From assembly GCF_000276805.1 (NCBI RefSeq), contig NZ_AKXQ01000001.1:124001-188000 (forward strand): 64,000 nucleotides of DNA. The letters run 5' to 3'. The notes beneath the pieces were generated by a model. It was not told the origin of the DNA, searched no databases, and was given only the letters and a program-made list of their open reading frames with translations. The translations under genes were made by a program, and so were the position numbers. Positions within the stretch are counted from its first letter, which is position 1. The number at the start of each line of letters is the position of its first letter. Of the stretch, positions 35,908-46,334 are shown in pieces. The stretch comes from Moritella dasanensis ArB 0140. GTDB lineage: Bacteria; Pseudomonadota; Gammaproteobacteria; Enterobacterales; Moritellaceae.

Positions 35908-36474
35908 TGAAAGTGATAATATCCCATTAAAATAAATTGGTATTAAATTATAGCGCTAAACTAACACTTTATGGCTGTGTTTTCAATGCGGTAACATAGT
36001 CATTAGTGCCTGTATTATATGCAATTTCTTTTATTACAAGCACTTAACAACCTTAAAGATGTTAAGGTTGTCTCAGTATATAAATTACTTTATGGAAAGT
36101 GGGGTAATCATAATTTACGGTATCATTCACCGATCCATAAGCGAGTGTGTTCATCGGGAACTCAATGATGGCGCGAACGAATTGTTATGATGAGGTGATA
36201 TTAACCTATGTGGTGTCAAATATTTGTCGAAGGAACACTTTCATTTACATAATAAATGTATATAACGGTGTTAATTTTTTGTTTTTCATTTGAGCGTTAC
36301 TGGTTAAAAAATAGCAATAACCATGTAAACTGTGAGTGAACTCGCTTTATTGAATATTCCTGTCCTTTCATCCCTGATTATTAGCCCGAATAACAACAAT
36401 CTGATTAAATAGTATGTAAAAATAACCCTATTGGAGTACTTGCAAATGCATATTCATTAGGAGGATGGAACGAG
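35908..36474. promoter_or_regulatory. Intergenic region between divergent diguanylate cyclase and DASS transporter
   Basis: 567 AT-rich bases. It holds one perfect inverted repeat (36047-36071), and a weak CRP-like site, TGTGA-N6-TCGCT, at 36331-36346 about 130 bases before the transporter. AGGAGG lies just before the transporter ATG. No ORF is credible. Confidence 0.45.
36047..36071. repeat. Perfect 10-bp inverted repeat
   Basis: ACAACCTTAA and TTAAGGTTGT flank a 5-base loop. It is 140 bases upstream of the diguanylate cyclase start and about 400 before the transporter. It may be an operator or a transcript-end hairpin; no T-run follows. Confidence 0.6.
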
Positions 36475-37863
36475 ATGAACCACAATGAAAGTCTACCGCT
36501 ACCCACAAACACAATGGAGTGGCTAACAAATAAAAACAGCATTATTATTATCTTAGATGTTATTTTATTTGCCCTGTTATACAACTTTTTACCGTTTGAA
36601 AAAGACGTAGTGCTCGGGCTTAGTATACTCAGTTTTATTGCCATATTGTGGTTAACGGAAGCTTTACACGTCAGTATTACCGCGATTTTAGTGCCTGTAC
36701 TTGCTGTGGTCTTTGGGGTGTTTAATACTCAAACGGCACTCAATAACTTTTCAAATCCGATTATCTTTTTGTTCCTCGGTGGTTTTGCACTTGCGGCTGC
36801 TTTACATCGACAAGAACTCGATAAAGCCATTGCCGATAAAGTATTGGTGCTGTCAAAAGGTCGAATGGATGTCGCTGTGTTTATGCTATTTGGCGTAACG
36901 GCGGGTCTGTCTATGTGGATCAGTAATACCGCGACAACCGCAATGATGTTGCCGTTAGTGCTGGGTGTACTGAATAAAGTGAATACCAAAACGGGTCACA
37001 ATACTTATGTATTTGTGTTACTCGGTATTGCTTATTGCGCCAGTATTGGTGGTATTGCCACGATTGTAGGCAGCCCACCGAATGCGATTGCGGCAGCGCA
37101 CCTTGGTTTAAGCTTCACCGAGTGGATGGCTTACGGCGTGCCAATTACGCTAATCCTATTACCAGTGACAGTCGGTGTACTGTACATGTTATTGAAACCT
37201 AACTTGAATGAAGTCTTTGAATTAGACCATCAACCAATTGCGTGGGATAAAGGTAAAATTGTCACCCTTGCTATCTTCTCGTTGACGGTGAGTTTATGGA
37301 TATTCAGTAAACCGATTAATGCCATGCTCGGTGGTTTTTCGAAGTTTGATACCTTAGTTGCACTGATGGCGATTGTTCTAGTCGGTGTCGCGCGGGTCGT
37401 TAACTGGAAGGATATCGAGAAAACCACGGATTGGGGCGTACTGCTGTTATTTGGTGGTGGTATTTGTTTAAGTAATATCTTAAAGGCAACGGGTACCAGC
37501 GTATTTTTAGCAGAAAGCCTGAGTGATGTACTGTCCCAGGCGGGTATGGTGATCGTTATCTTAACCGTGGTTGCGTTTGTGGTCATGTTGACGGAGTTTG
37601 CCAGTAACACGGCCAGTGCAGCACTGTTGATTCCGGTGTTTGCGGGTGTGGCTGAAGTACTGGGCATGTCACCCGTCGTGCTGTCGGCATTAATTGCGAT
37701 TGCGGCGTCTTGTGCCTTTATGTTACCGGTTGCAACACCGCCTAATGCGATTGTATTTAGTACCGGGCATATTAAGCAATCCGAGATGATGCGTGTCGGT
37801 ATCTACCTTAACTTGATTTGTATCTTTATCTTGTCAATCGTGGCTTGGCTATTCTGGTCATAA
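36475..37863 (+). CDS. DASS family sodium:dicarboxylate symporter (INDY-like)
   Basis: 462 residues, the same length as Vibrio cholerae INDY. The two SNT sodium/substrate motifs are in '[15 protein letters not shown]' and '[16 protein letters not shown]', and the paired '[14 protein letters not shown]' and '[15 protein letters not shown]' loops are intact. It imports succinate, malate or related dicarboxylates with sodium across the inner membrane. TTAGGAGGATGGAACGAG precedes the ATG. It ends at a strong terminator and is alone, without a DctBD-type two-component system beside it. Confidence 0.94.
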   Translation: MNHNESLPLPTNTMEWLTNKNSIIIILDVILFALLYNFLPFEKDVVLGLSILSFIAILWLTEALHVSITAILVPVLAVVFGVFNTQTALNNFSNPIIFLFLGGFALAAALHRQELDKAIADKVLVLSKGRMDVAVFMLFGVTAGLSMWISNTATTAMMLPLVLGVLNKVNTKTGHNTYVFVLLGIAYCASIGGIATIVGSPPNAIAAAHLGLSFTEWMAYGVPITLILLPVTVGVLYMLLKPNLNEVFELDHQPIAWDKGKIVTLAIFSLTVSLWIFSKPINAMLGGFSKFDTLVALMAIVLVGVARVVNWKDIEKTTDWGVLLLFGGGICLSNILKATGTSVFLAESLSDVLSQAGMVIVILTVVAFVVMLTEFASNTASAALLIPVFAGVAEVLGMSPVVLSALIAIAASCAFMLPVATPPNAIVFSTGHIKQSEMMRVGIYLNLICIFILSIVAWLFWS

Positions 37864-37881
37864 CACATGAATTAATCATAT

Positions 37882-37920
37882 CAAGGCCTCTACTATACTC
37901 TCTAGGGAGGCCTTGTTTTT
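37882..37920 (+). terminator. Rho-independent terminator
   Basis: CAAGGCCTC...GAGGCCTTG with a 16-base loop and TTTTT after it, 18 bases past the stop of the transporter gene. Confidence 0.9.
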
Positions 37921-38070
37921 ACTATATTGCGCTTCTAATATACAGTTTTAGCTAACATCCTATATCAGTGACATACTCTTACATTGTTAACGCTAGGAAT
38001 AACAATTGAATGGGTATATCATCACTATCCCAAAATAATCCGCATAAAAAATGTGGTTAACGGATGTATT

Positions 38071-39546
38071 GTGAAAGTTAGAGTCACTCTTTATTTAGTT
38101 GTTATCATTAGCGCTATCATTTCTTATCAGGTTAACCGCTCTGAAATAAAACAACGAGATAACTTCAATCAATCATTTCAGATCGCAGAACGACGCTTAG
38201 GGGAGTTGTTTTATCAACTGCAAGCGATTCAATATGGAATGTCGCAGCTGAGCCGTTCAAATGCTGAATTAATCGATGATAACCAGCTAACATTCACCTA
38301 TGCAGATGATGATATTTGCCAGATAGCGAAGAAGCCAACGCGTGAGCAAATGTATGACTTTGAAACTAACTTCTTAGTTGTCAGCGATAAAACGGGCTGT
38401 GAGGCAAACTCTACTCTTCATCATAAGATCAAAGAAACCATCAAAATTGCACCGATGATGACCTTTCTTGCTGGACGTTCAAGTGATGTCATTAGCTTGT
38501 ATTTCATCTCGATGGATAAATTTGTTATTAGCTCTCCGAAATATAATGGCTTAGTGCTAAAACGTGACGGGTTTGAAACAGCGCTATTTACCCGACCATA
38601 TATGCAAAAAATATTGAACGTGGATGTCGAAGACCGCGGTAATCAAATCTTCATTACTGGGCCTTATGCAGACCTGAATCTAAATAAACAGGTATTAACT
38701 TTTTCGATTGCCATTTTCATGGACAAGACCTTCTATGGTGTGCTTAACATGGATATCTTATGGGCAGAATTAGTTGCCGGTATTCACTCTGATTTCGATA
38801 TTATTAATGACGAAAATCCGAGTGCCGATCTTGGCATGCTCAGTGAACCGCTAAGTTATGATGGTTTCAACACGCATTTACGTTTGGTTATGCCCGACAG
38901 TGTGAGTGATAAATTCAGATATTTAATTAAAAACAGTCTTGTTGATATTACGTTTTATTTTGTTGCCATTGTCCTTGCTGCTTGGTTCTTATATACCTTG
39001 AAACTACGCATTACGTCTAAGATATTAGCGAGAGAATCATGCCATGATCCTTTGACTGGACTGTTAAACCGCCGCGGCTTTATGGCTAAACTGAAAAATG
39101 TCGAACGCCATCAGTTTTATTCTTTCTTGATTATCGATTTAGATAACTTTAAGCATGTTAACGATACTTATGGCTACCTTGTCGGTGATGATGTACTGGT
39201 TCGTGTTACGACAGCGATTAAGCAGCAGATCCGTGATAAAGACGTGTTAGTTCGCCTTGGGGGGGAAGAGTTTGGTTTGTTGATTGCGTATAACAACGAC
39301 AATAAACAAATCGATATCTTTGAACGTATCTGTGATGCGGTCGCTAACTTACCGCATTATAGTGACGAAACTGAATTTCATGTAACCCTGTCTGGTGGGG
39401 CTGTAACTACGTCATCAATTGATCAAATTAAATCCATAAAAAGCGTGATTAAACAGGCTGATGAACTCTTGTATGCGGCGAAGGTCGCGGGCAAGAATCG
39501 CGTGCTCTATGCTGATTTTAGTAGTAATGAACCGTTGGATGCTTAG
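38071..39546 (+). CDS. Membrane diguanylate cyclase with extracytoplasmic sensor
   Basis: 491 residues from GTG 38071: TM1 (5-21), an extracytoplasmic domain of about 265 residues that looks like a double-Cache sensor ('VSDKTG', 'FYGVLNMDILW'), TM2 (290-309), then GGDEF. GGEEF (397-401), 'DLDNFKHVNDTYGY' and an RxxD I-site, RDKD (388-391), are all intact. There is no in-frame ATG before TM1; GTG 38071 has GGA about 8 bases upstream, and earlier TTG/GTG codons would add basic residues. It follows the DASS transporter after a terminator, so it is a separate unit. Confidence 0.9.
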   Translation: MKVRVTLYLVVIISAIISYQVNRSEIKQRDNFNQSFQIAERRLGELFYQLQAIQYGMSQLSRSNAELIDDNQLTFTYADDDICQIAKKPTREQMYDFETNFLVVSDKTGCEANSTLHHKIKETIKIAPMMTFLAGRSSDVISLYFISMDKFVISSPKYNGLVLKRDGFETALFTRPYMQKILNVDVEDRGNQIFITGPYADLNLNKQVLTFSIAIFMDKTFYGVLNMDILWAELVAGIHSDFDIINDENPSADLGMLSEPLSYDGFNTHLRLVMPDSVSDKFRYLIKNSLVDITFYFVAIVLAAWFLYTLKLRITSKILARESCHDPLTGLLNRRGFMAKLKNVERHQFYSFLIIDLDNFKHVNDTYGYLVGDDVLVRVTTAIKQQIRDKDVLVRLGGEEFGLLIAYNNDNKQIDIFERICDAVANLPHYSDETEFHVTLSGGAVTTSSIDQIKSIKSVIKQADELLYAAKVAGKNRVLYADFSSNEPLDA

Positions 39547-39606
39547 TTTCTCACGCTGCTGAGTCAGTCAGTGCTTCGCTATATTTGTTAACCTCCCGAT
39601 GATTTT

Positions 39607-39645
39607 GACTGTCAGCCATTTATGATATGCTGGCAGTCGGTTTTC
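39607..39645 (+). terminator. Likely terminator
   Basis: GACTGTCAGC and GCTGGCAGTC form a 10-bp stem with one G-T pair, followed by GGTTTT, about 60 bases past the diguanylate cyclase stop. Confidence 0.65.
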
Positions 39646-40174
39646 ACCGTTACTATTCATCGTCATCGTCACTATTCCTCGTCACCTCGACCTCACTTAT
39701 TACCTGAACTCTATTACCTCGCCCAATATAGCTTGAATCGCTGACACAACAAAAATATCATCTGTAGGGATAGCTGTGCATCAAGGTTTTATATTGAAAA
39801 CCCTTAACTCATTCATTTTAAATGCATATTATAAAACGTCTATAACTTGATGTTAACTGTGTTGTTATGTCGCTTTAATGCGAAGTAGTGTTGTTTAAAC
39901 AGTGCTTTGACATTTTATTGTTCATTGTATGGGTTTCATTTTAGGGTAAGTAATGAAAGTAGATAATGAAAAACATTAACATTCCCGTAACTGTTTGAAA
40001 TGTAGTCGTTAAACACGGGTTTACCATTCATAAAGTATTTTATATTTTAATAAGAATAATCTTTACTTCCAGTTGATTTAGGATTAAAGTCTCGCCGAAA
40101 TATGCAGTAACCAGTGTCTGGTACACATATAGCGGCTTAACCTATATTTTAACAATTTAACTCGAGGATACAAG
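39646..40174. other. Intergenic region before the MFS gene
   Basis: About 530 bases without a credible gene. It has an imperfect TCGTCACTATTC-type repetition near 39652-39690, then AT-rich sequence. A small RNA is possible, but I see no promoter-terminator pair to support one. Confidence 0.45.
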
Positions 40175-41344
40175 GTGGGAACATTCGCCTGCACAAACTC
40201 ACGAAATAGTACTTTTGTACCTGTTGTTGGTTTGTCATTTTTTGCTATTGCATCTGGCTTTTTAATGAGCCTAATTCCGTTATCTTTGCAATCATTTGGA
40301 CTCAGTCTTACATTGACACCTTGGTTGGCAAGTATCTTTTATTTGGGGCTATTGATTGGTTCATTACAGATAGAAGGTGTAGTGGCAAGAATAGGCCATC
40401 GCCTTGCGTTTATTTTGTTTTTAAGTGTGCTGTTATTGACGATCTTTTTGATGATCGCAATGCCAAGTGCTGCAACTTGGTTGGCGGCGCGTTTTATTGC
40501 CGGTATCGCGGTTGCAGGAGTATTCGTTGTTGTTGAGTCTTGGTTATTAATGGCTGATACCGCAAAACAACGTGCGAAACGTTTGGGTTTATACATGACG
40601 TCTTTATACGGTGGTAATGCACTAGGCCAATTGGGACTTGTGCCAATCGGTGTAGAAGGCATATTTCCTTACAGCGTGGTTATCGGTGTGTTGTTGATAG
40701 CCATTTTACCGCCGTTATTAATCAAGGCCGGGCAACCTGATTGCACTGGACACCAAAAGATCAGATTCGCAGAGCTAAAGGCATTAAGCCGTCCTGCAAT
40801 TTTGGGTTGTTTAGTTTCTGGCATGTTAATGGCACCTATTTATGGGTTAATGCCTTTGTATATCAAAGCGCAAACGGGCAGTGCAGAACAAACGGGTATG
40901 CTAATGGCGATTATTATTTTGGGCGGCATGTTAGTACAACCAATCGTGAGCTACTTATCACCTAAAATGAGTAAGACATTATTAATGTCATTATTTTGCT
41001 TAGTCGGTTTGCTTGGTGTTATCGGCATATTAAAGGCGCATAACTCGGTATTGTTGAACTCAAGCTATATGTTATTGGGTGCGAGTGTATTTTCACTCTA
41101 TCCAGTTGCTATCTCGTTAGCGTGTGACAGCTTAGGCGTGAGTAAAATTGTAGCGGCGACAGAGATCATGCTGTTGAGTTATAGCGCCGGTTCTGTGGCC
41201 GGTCCGGTTTTGGCACAAGGCTTTAAGCACTATAATAATGGCTTGATTATGTACCTTGGTGTTTGCATGTTAACTATGTGTATTTATATGCTCATTAAAA
41301 CTGCGACATCAAAGCCAAGCGATCACTCTGCTATCCCACAATAG
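40175..41344 (+). CDS. MFS transporter, YcaD-like
   Basis: 389 residues with 12 membrane helices. The short loop motif 'ARIGHRLAFILF' between TM2 and TM3, 'ESWLLMADTAKQRAKRLGLYM' and 'GSVAGPVLAQGF' resemble the YcaD/CynX-like branch of the major facilitator family; substrates are not known. The start is GTG 40175, preceded by GAGGATACAAG. It is followed by a terminator and is not part of the glp operon downstream. Confidence 0.85.
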   Translation: MGTFACTNSRNSTFVPVVGLSFFAIASGFLMSLIPLSLQSFGLSLTLTPWLASIFYLGLLIGSLQIEGVVARIGHRLAFILFLSVLLLTIFLMIAMPSAATWLAARFIAGIAVAGVFVVVESWLLMADTAKQRAKRLGLYMTSLYGGNALGQLGLVPIGVEGIFPYSVVIGVLLIAILPPLLIKAGQPDCTGHQKIRFAELKALSRPAILGCLVSGMLMAPIYGLMPLYIKAQTGSAEQTGMLMAIIILGGMLVQPIVSYLSPKMSKTLLMSLFCLVGLLGVIGILKAHNSVLLNSSYMLLGASVFSLYPVAISLACDSLGVSKIVAATEIMLLSYSAGSVAGPVLAQGFKHYNNGLIMYLGVCMLTMCIYMLIKTATSKPSDHSAIPQ

Positions 41345-41403
41345 GGTTACAGCAATCGGGTTACTGTAAATAAGGGCCCGCTGCTTTTATCGCGGTGTGA
41401 TTG

Positions 41404-41439
41404 ATACGGTTAAGCCAGTTACTGGTTTAACCGTATTTT
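41404..41439 (+). terminator. Rho-independent terminator
   Basis: ATACGGTTAAGCCAG and CTGGTTTAACCGTAT form a near-perfect 15-bp stem with a TTA loop and a TTTTG tail, 59 bases past the MFS stop. Confidence 0.85.
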
Positions 41440-41806
41440 GTTCGTTTTAATTGTTTCACCTTACAGATGTTCGCTTTATTACATTTACGCCATCCGCTAT
41501 TATTTCCCATACTCTTGTATTAGCTTGTTTTTATATAAAACACTACTTTACTACCAATAAAGTGTTAATTTATGTTGCAAACTATCGTTTAATGATAAAT
41601 AAAGTATGCTTTGATCTTGGTCAAACCAACGCTGTATAGCGTGTTTTGTTAGTGAATATGATACAGGCTGTCTCATTTGAACATATTTTCGTGCTCGAAC
41701 GCTCACTTTTATTCTTTATTTGTTTTAATTATGTATTAAAAGTGTAAATTCAAATCCACACGAACATTGTGTACACCCTACATAAAATAAAACAAAGGAA
41801 TGAATC
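41440..41806 (+). promoter_or_regulatory. glpF upstream region with candidate Crp/Fnr and GlpR-like sites
   Basis: TTTGA-N6-TCAAA at 41610-41625 is a clean palindrome of the Crp/Fnr kind (as an Fnr box it is TTGAT-N4-GTCAA). Further down, TTCGTGCTCGAA (about 41689-41700) matches the TTCG/CGAA half-sites found near glpT and glpD. Both are in the right place to control glpFK. A 62-codon TTG-started open frame here (41451-41639) has no support. Confidence 0.5.
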
Positions 41807-42664
41807 ATGGCTAACAATAAACAGCATACTCTGATGGGCGAATGCCTTGCTGAGTTTATTGGTACTGGACTGTTAATCTTTTTTGGTGTTGGCTGCGTAG
41901 CCGCACTGGTATTAACTGGCGCTAGTTTTGGTCAATGGGAAATCAGTATTATCTGGGGTATGGGTGTAGCAATTGCTATTTACTGTACTGCTGGTGTTTC
42001 TGGTGCTCACATTAACCCAGCCGTGACGATTGCGCTTGCAGCATTTCACGGATTTGATAAAAGCAAAGTATTACCTTATATATTCTCGCAACTCGCGGGT
42101 GCTTTCTGCTCTGCAGCGTTAGTATACGGTTTATATAGCAACTTATTTACTGACTACGAAATTGCTAACGGTTTCCTACGTAATAGTGAAGCAGCATTAT
42201 CGACAGCGGGTATCTTCTCAACTTATCCACACCCATCATTAACATTCATTGGCGCATTTGCGGTTGAATTTGTGATTACTGCGGTATTAATGTTCGCTAT
42301 CTTAGCATTAGGTGATGAAAGCAACGGCGAACCACGTGGCGCAATGAACCCTGTGCTTATCGGTGTGCTAATCGCGGTTATCGGTGGCTCTTTAGGTCCA
42401 CTAACTGGTTTCGCAATGAACCCTGCACGTGACTTTGGTCCTAAATTATTCGCTTACTTCGCGGGTTGGGATTTTGCATTAACTGGCGCTAAAGAAATTC
42501 CTTACTTCATTGTACCAATCTTAGGTCCAATTGTAGGTGCATGTTTCGGCGGTTGGTTATATCCAAAAGTGATTGGTCAATACCTACCATCAGCAGGTCA
42601 TGGTTGCACTATTCCAAACCAGTGTGATGAAGAATCAGTTGAAGCTAAAGCGGCTGAAGTATAA
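41807..42664 (+). CDS. glpF: Glycerol uptake facilitator
   Basis: 285 residues, six membrane helices with two half-helices carrying the aquaporin NPA motifs: 'GAHINPAVTIALA' and 'AMNPARDFGPKLF'. The Asp after the second NPA (NPARD) is the mark of the glycerol-conducting branch. It admits glycerol by diffusion. AAAGGAATGAATC precedes the ATG. The C-terminal tail is acidic and Cys-containing. glpK starts 148 bases later in the same direction with no terminator between, so glpFK is an operon. Confidence 0.96.
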   Translation: MANNKQHTLMGECLAEFIGTGLLIFFGVGCVAALVLTGASFGQWEISIIWGMGVAIAIYCTAGVSGAHINPAVTIALAAFHGFDKSKVLPYIFSQLAGAFCSAALVYGLYSNLFTDYEIANGFLRNSEAALSTAGIFSTYPHPSLTFIGAFAVEFVITAVLMFAILALGDESNGEPRGAMNPVLIGVLIAVIGGSLGPLTGFAMNPARDFGPKLFAYFAGWDFALTGAKEIPYFIVPILGPIVGACFGGWLYPKVIGQYLPSAGHGCTIPNQCDEESVEAKAAEV

Positions 42665-42812
42665 GTTCGCGACATTGAAACATAATACCGCATAAATTTT
42701 GAATAACGCCTGAGCGACTTTGATTATCGCTTAGGTATATAATTAAACATAAGTACTCATGTTAAATTAACGATGAAGTACTCATACCAAATGAAATTAA
42801 AAGGACTTCGTA

Positions 42813-44345
42813 ATGACTGAGAAAAAATACATTATTGCTTTAGACCAAGGAACAACTAGTTCTCGTGCCGTTATTCTTGACCACGATGCAAATATTGTCA
42901 GTGTATCTCAACGTGAGTTTACGCAAATCTATCCGCAAGCCGGTTGGGTTGAGCATGATCCACTTGAAATCTATGCAACTCAGAGCTCAGTACTCGTTGA
43001 AACGTTAGCGAAAACAGGTATCACCAGTGCTGAAATTGCCGGTATCGGTATTACTAACCAACGTGAAACAACGATTGTTTGGAACAAAGAAACAGGCAAG
43101 CCGGTTTACAACGCAATCGTATGGCAATGTCGTCGTACTGCTGATATCTGTGACAAATTAAAAGCACAAGATGCAGGCTTCGAAGAGTACGTACGTGAAA
43201 ATACCGGTCTTGTTGTTGACCCGTACTTCTCAGGTACAAAAATTAAATGGATCCTTGATAATGTCGAGGGTGCTCGTGAAGACGCTGAAGCCGGTAAACT
43301 ATTATTCGGTACTGTTGATACTTGGTTAGTTTGGAAAATGACACAAGGACGCGTACATGTAACTGATCACACTAACGCATCACGTACAATGTTGTTTAAC
43401 ATCAATACGCTACAGTGGGACGAAAAACTACTTAAGATCCTTGATATTCCACTATCAATGATGGCTGAAGTGAAATCGTCTTCAGAAGTATACGGCCAAA
43501 TGAACTTAGGTGGTAAAGGCGGTACGCGTACCCCAATCGCTGGTATCGCCGGTGATCAGCAAGCTGCACTTTATGGTCAAATGTGTGTAGAACAAGGTCA
43601 AGCGAAAAACACCTACGGTACTGGTTGTTTCTTATTAATGAACACGGGTAAAGAAAAAGTAACGTCTAAAAACGGTCTACTAACTACCTTGGCATGTGGT
43701 CCACGTGGTGAAGTCGCATACGCACTAGAAGGCGCGGTATTCATGGGTGGTGCTTCTATCCAATGGCTACGTGATGAAATGAAATTACTTTCTGATGCGA
43801 AAGATTCTGAATATTTTGCAACTAAAGTAGATTCATCAAACGGTGTTTATGTTGTGCCTGCGTTCACAGGTTTAGGCGCACCGTACTGGGATGCATATGC
43901 TCGTGGTACGATTGTTGGTCTAACGCGTGGTGTTGGTGCAAACCACATTATCCGCGCAACATTAGAAAGTATTGCGTATCAAACACGTGACGTACTTGAT
44001 GCGATGCAAGCGGATTCAGGCATTAAATTGGCTGAGCTGCGTGTCGATGGCGGTGCGGTAGCGAATAACTTCCTAATGCAATTCCAATCTGACGTATTAG
44101 ATACAACTGTATTACGTCCAGCTGTCACTGAAGTAACAGCATTAGGCGCGGCTTATCTTGCTGGTTTAGCTGTTGGTTTCTGGGATGGTCTCGATGAATT
44201 GTCTGATAAAGCCGTTATCGAAAAATCATTCGAACCACATGATGATGATGTTAAACGTCAACGTCGTTACCGTGGTTGGAAGCGTGCTGTTAAAGCAGCA
44301 CAATCATGGTCTGAAGGACATGACGAAGAAGACGATTTACTGTAA
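42813..44345 (+). CDS. glpK: Glycerol kinase
   Basis: 510 residues, near E. coli GlpK (502). FGGY motifs: '[20 protein letters not shown]' at the N-terminus, '[13 protein letters not shown]', '[15 protein letters not shown]' and '[19 protein letters not shown]'. It phosphorylates glycerol to sn-glycerol-3-phosphate in the cytoplasm. The C-terminus has an acidic extension. AAAGGACTTCGT precedes the ATG. Second gene of glpFK; ends at a strong terminator. Confidence 0.98.
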   Translation: MTEKKYIIALDQGTTSSRAVILDHDANIVSVSQREFTQIYPQAGWVEHDPLEIYATQSSVLVETLAKTGITSAEIAGIGITNQRETTIVWNKETGKPVYNAIVWQCRRTADICDKLKAQDAGFEEYVRENTGLVVDPYFSGTKIKWILDNVEGAREDAEAGKLLFGTVDTWLVWKMTQGRVHVTDHTNASRTMLFNINTLQWDEKLLKILDIPLSMMAEVKSSSEVYGQMNLGGKGGTRTPIAGIAGDQQAALYGQMCVEQGQAKNTYGTGCFLLMNTGKEKVTSKNGLLTTLACGPRGEVAYALEGAVFMGGASIQWLRDEMKLLSDAKDSEYFATKVDSSNGVYVVPAFTGLGAPYWDAYARGTIVGLTRGVGANHIIRATLESIAYQTRDVLDAMQADSGIKLAELRVDGGAVANNFLMQFQSDVLDTTVLRPAVTEVTALGAAYLAGLAVGFWDGLDELSDKAVIEKSFEPHDDDVKRQRRYRGWKRAVKAAQSWSEGHDEEDDLL

Positions 44346-44393
44346 TCGTGTTTAAATTTGATTGCCAATAGGCCATCATCTTAATCTAAATAC

Positions 44394-44446
44394 AAAGAGC
44401 GCCATTATATAAATAGCAATGTTTATGTCGTGGCGCTCTTTTTTTT
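44394..44446 (+). terminator. Rho-independent terminator after glpK
   Basis: AAAGAGCGCCA and TGGCGCTCTTT form an 11-bp stem with a 26-base loop and a run of eight T. Confidence 0.88.
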
Positions 44447-44681
44447 GTGCGTTTTGATAAAAGTAGGCTATTTTTGTCATCAACTTGACATGTTTTTCAT
44501 GTTTAATAGCTATTCGAGCATTGAATTAGGCTTTAAATCAAAAGTAAATGTTCGAAATGTAAAAATAAATGCGCGATTGCGAAAGTAAATGGTGATTTTA
44601 ATACCGAAGTGTTCTATATTAGTTGCAGATGTTCGAAAGCGGTCGTTCGCTCAGACAAGAATGTATTAAAGTGAGTTAAGT
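44447..44681 (+). promoter_or_regulatory. glpD upstream region with repeated TTCGAA half-sites
   Basis: TGTTCGAAATG (near 44549) and TGTTCGAAAGCGGTCGTTCG (44630-44649) carry the TGTTCG half-site of GlpR operators, with a further TATTCGAGCA near 44511. Two AAGTAAATG direct repeats lie between. A TTGACA at 44485-44490 may be a -35 box. The sites lie 30 to 170 bases before glpD. Confidence 0.5.
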
Positions 44682-46241
44682 ATGAATAATGGAAACCAGA
44701 AAGTAATGACCAATAATGTGAACAGTGAAGTACTAGATTTGATCGTCGTAGGCGGCGGTATTAATGGTGCTGGTATTGCAGCAGATGCGGCAGGCCGTGG
44801 GCTTACTGTGGGTTTATATGAAGCAGCCGATTTTGCTTCAGCAACGTCATCAGCAAGTTCTAAGTTGATACATGGTGGTTTACGTTACCTTGAGCATTAC
44901 GAGTTTCGTCTGGTATCAGAATCACTTGCAGAGCGTGAAGTATTACTGAAGAAAGCGCCACACATTGTTAAACCAATGCGTTTCCGTTTACCACATCGTC
45001 CTTTCTTACGTCCTGCGTTATTAATTCGTGCGGGTTTGTTCTTGTATGACAACTTGGGTAAACGTACAACGTTGCCCGGTAGTAACCAAGTTAACTTAGC
45101 GAAATCAGGTTTACTTAAAAAAGAAATTACCAAAGGTTTTGAATATTCAGATTGTTGGGTTGATGATGCACGTTTAGTTATTCTAAATGCGATGGCAGCA
45201 CAACGTAACGGCGCTGAAGTTGAAAACTATTGCCGTGTAGAAAAAGCCGTGCGTAAAGACGGTTTATGGCAAGTAACAATTGTAAACGATCAAACAAACG
45301 TGCGTTTCGAGCGTACTGCGCGTGCATTAGTTAATGCGGCCGGTCCTTGGGTGAAGCAATTCTTCGATGACAGCATGGAAGAAGAGTCACCACGTAACAT
45401 TCGTTTGGTTAAAGGTTCACACATTGTGGTGCCACGTATCCACGATGAAGAACAAGCTTACATTCTACAAAACAAAGATAACCGTATTGTGTTTGCGATC
45501 CCTTACATGGAAGACTTCTCAATCATAGGTACAACTGACGTTGAATACGTTGGCGACCCACGTAAAGTCGCGATCTCTGATGACGAAGTTGATTACCTGA
45601 TTGACGTTGTAAACGAACATTTTGTGAAACAACTTGCGCCAAGCGATGTTGTTTGGACTTACAGTGGCGTACGTCCACTGTGTGATGACGAATCTTCATC
45701 TCCACAAGCAATCACACGTGATTACACACTGGAACTAGAGCAAGAAGGCACACAAGCGCCATTGCTATCTATCTTCGGTGGCAAGTTAACGACTTACCGT
45801 AAGTTAGCTGAGTCAGCAATGAAACTAATTTCGCCGTACTTTGATAAGTTAGGTGATTCATGGACAGCTGATACGCCGTTGCCGGGCGGTGATTTTAACT
45901 ACCCTCGTACACAGTTAGTTGCCAACATCTGTTCACAGCACTTATGGCTAGACCCTGAAATTGCGAAGCGTTATGTGAATCAGTTTGGTACCGATACTTG
46001 GAAATTATTCGCTGATTGTAAATCTGAAGCTGATTTCGGTATTAACTTTGGTCACGGTGTTTACAGCCGCGAAATTGATTACTTGATTGAAACAGAATTT
46101 GCCAAGAAAGCGGAAGATGTATTGTGGCGTCGTACTAAGCTTGGTTTGTATTTAGACAAAGCCCAACAAGCCGCTGTTGCTGACTACGTCAATGCACAAG
46201 TCGTAAAGCTTAATCCGGTAAAGTTAGATAAAGTTGGTTAA
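44682..46241 (+). CDS. glpD: Aerobic glycerol-3-phosphate dehydrogenase
   Basis: 519 residues. FAD-binding 'DLIVVGGGINGAGIAADAAGRG' near the N-terminus, 'ATSSASSKLIHGGLRYLEHYEF' (the GlpD signature), and 'SIFGGKLTTYRKLAE' are intact, followed by the C-terminal cap domain. It oxidises glycerol-3-phosphate to dihydroxyacetone phosphate and passes electrons to ubiquinone at the inner membrane face. The ATG is preceded by GTGAGTTAAGT. It is monocistronic, between two terminators, and probably controlled by the same repressor as glpFK and glpT. Confidence 0.97.
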   Translation: MNNGNQKVMTNNVNSEVLDLIVVGGGINGAGIAADAAGRGLTVGLYEAADFASATSSASSKLIHGGLRYLEHYEFRLVSESLAEREVLLKKAPHIVKPMRFRLPHRPFLRPALLIRAGLFLYDNLGKRTTLPGSNQVNLAKSGLLKKEITKGFEYSDCWVDDARLVILNAMAAQRNGAEVENYCRVEKAVRKDGLWQVTIVNDQTNVRFERTARALVNAAGPWVKQFFDDSMEEESPRNIRLVKGSHIVVPRIHDEEQAYILQNKDNRIVFAIPYMEDFSIIGTTDVEYVGDPRKVAISDDEVDYLIDVVNEHFVKQLAPSDVVWTYSGVRPLCDDESSSPQAITRDYTLELEQEGTQAPLLSIFGGKLTTYRKLAESAMKLISPYFDKLGDSWTADTPLPGGDFNYPRTQLVANICSQHLWLDPEIAKRYVNQFGTDTWKLFADCKSEADFGINFGHGVYSREIDYLIETEFAKKAEDVLWRRTKLGLYLDKAQQAAVADYVNAQVVKLNPVKLDKVG

Positions 46242-46278
46242 TCGCGTAACTCACTACGTTGATTGATCAACTCACATT

Positions 46279-46316
46279 AAAGCGCTACTAATCACTGATT
46301 AGTAGCGCTTTTTTTT
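46279..46316. terminator. Bidirectional terminator
   Basis: AAAGCGCTACTAATCA and TGATTAGTAGCGCTTT are exact complements around one base, with eight T after; it lies between glpD and the convergent ETF-QO gene. Confidence 0.95.
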
Positions 46317-46334
46317 CATACGCCAGTATGTGCT

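Noticed and set aside
37230-37667. 145-codon minus-strand open frame opposite the DASS transporter
   Set aside because: Antisense shadow with Thr/Ala/Ser bias; the transporter gene is clear.
39646-40174. Possible small RNA gene in the long gap
   Set aside because: No promoter-terminator pair and no clear fold; only an imperfect TCGTCA-type repetition.
41451-41639. 62-codon open frame upstream of glpF
   Set aside because: TTG start, no ribosome-binding site, AT-driven composition; the region is better explained as glpF control sequence.
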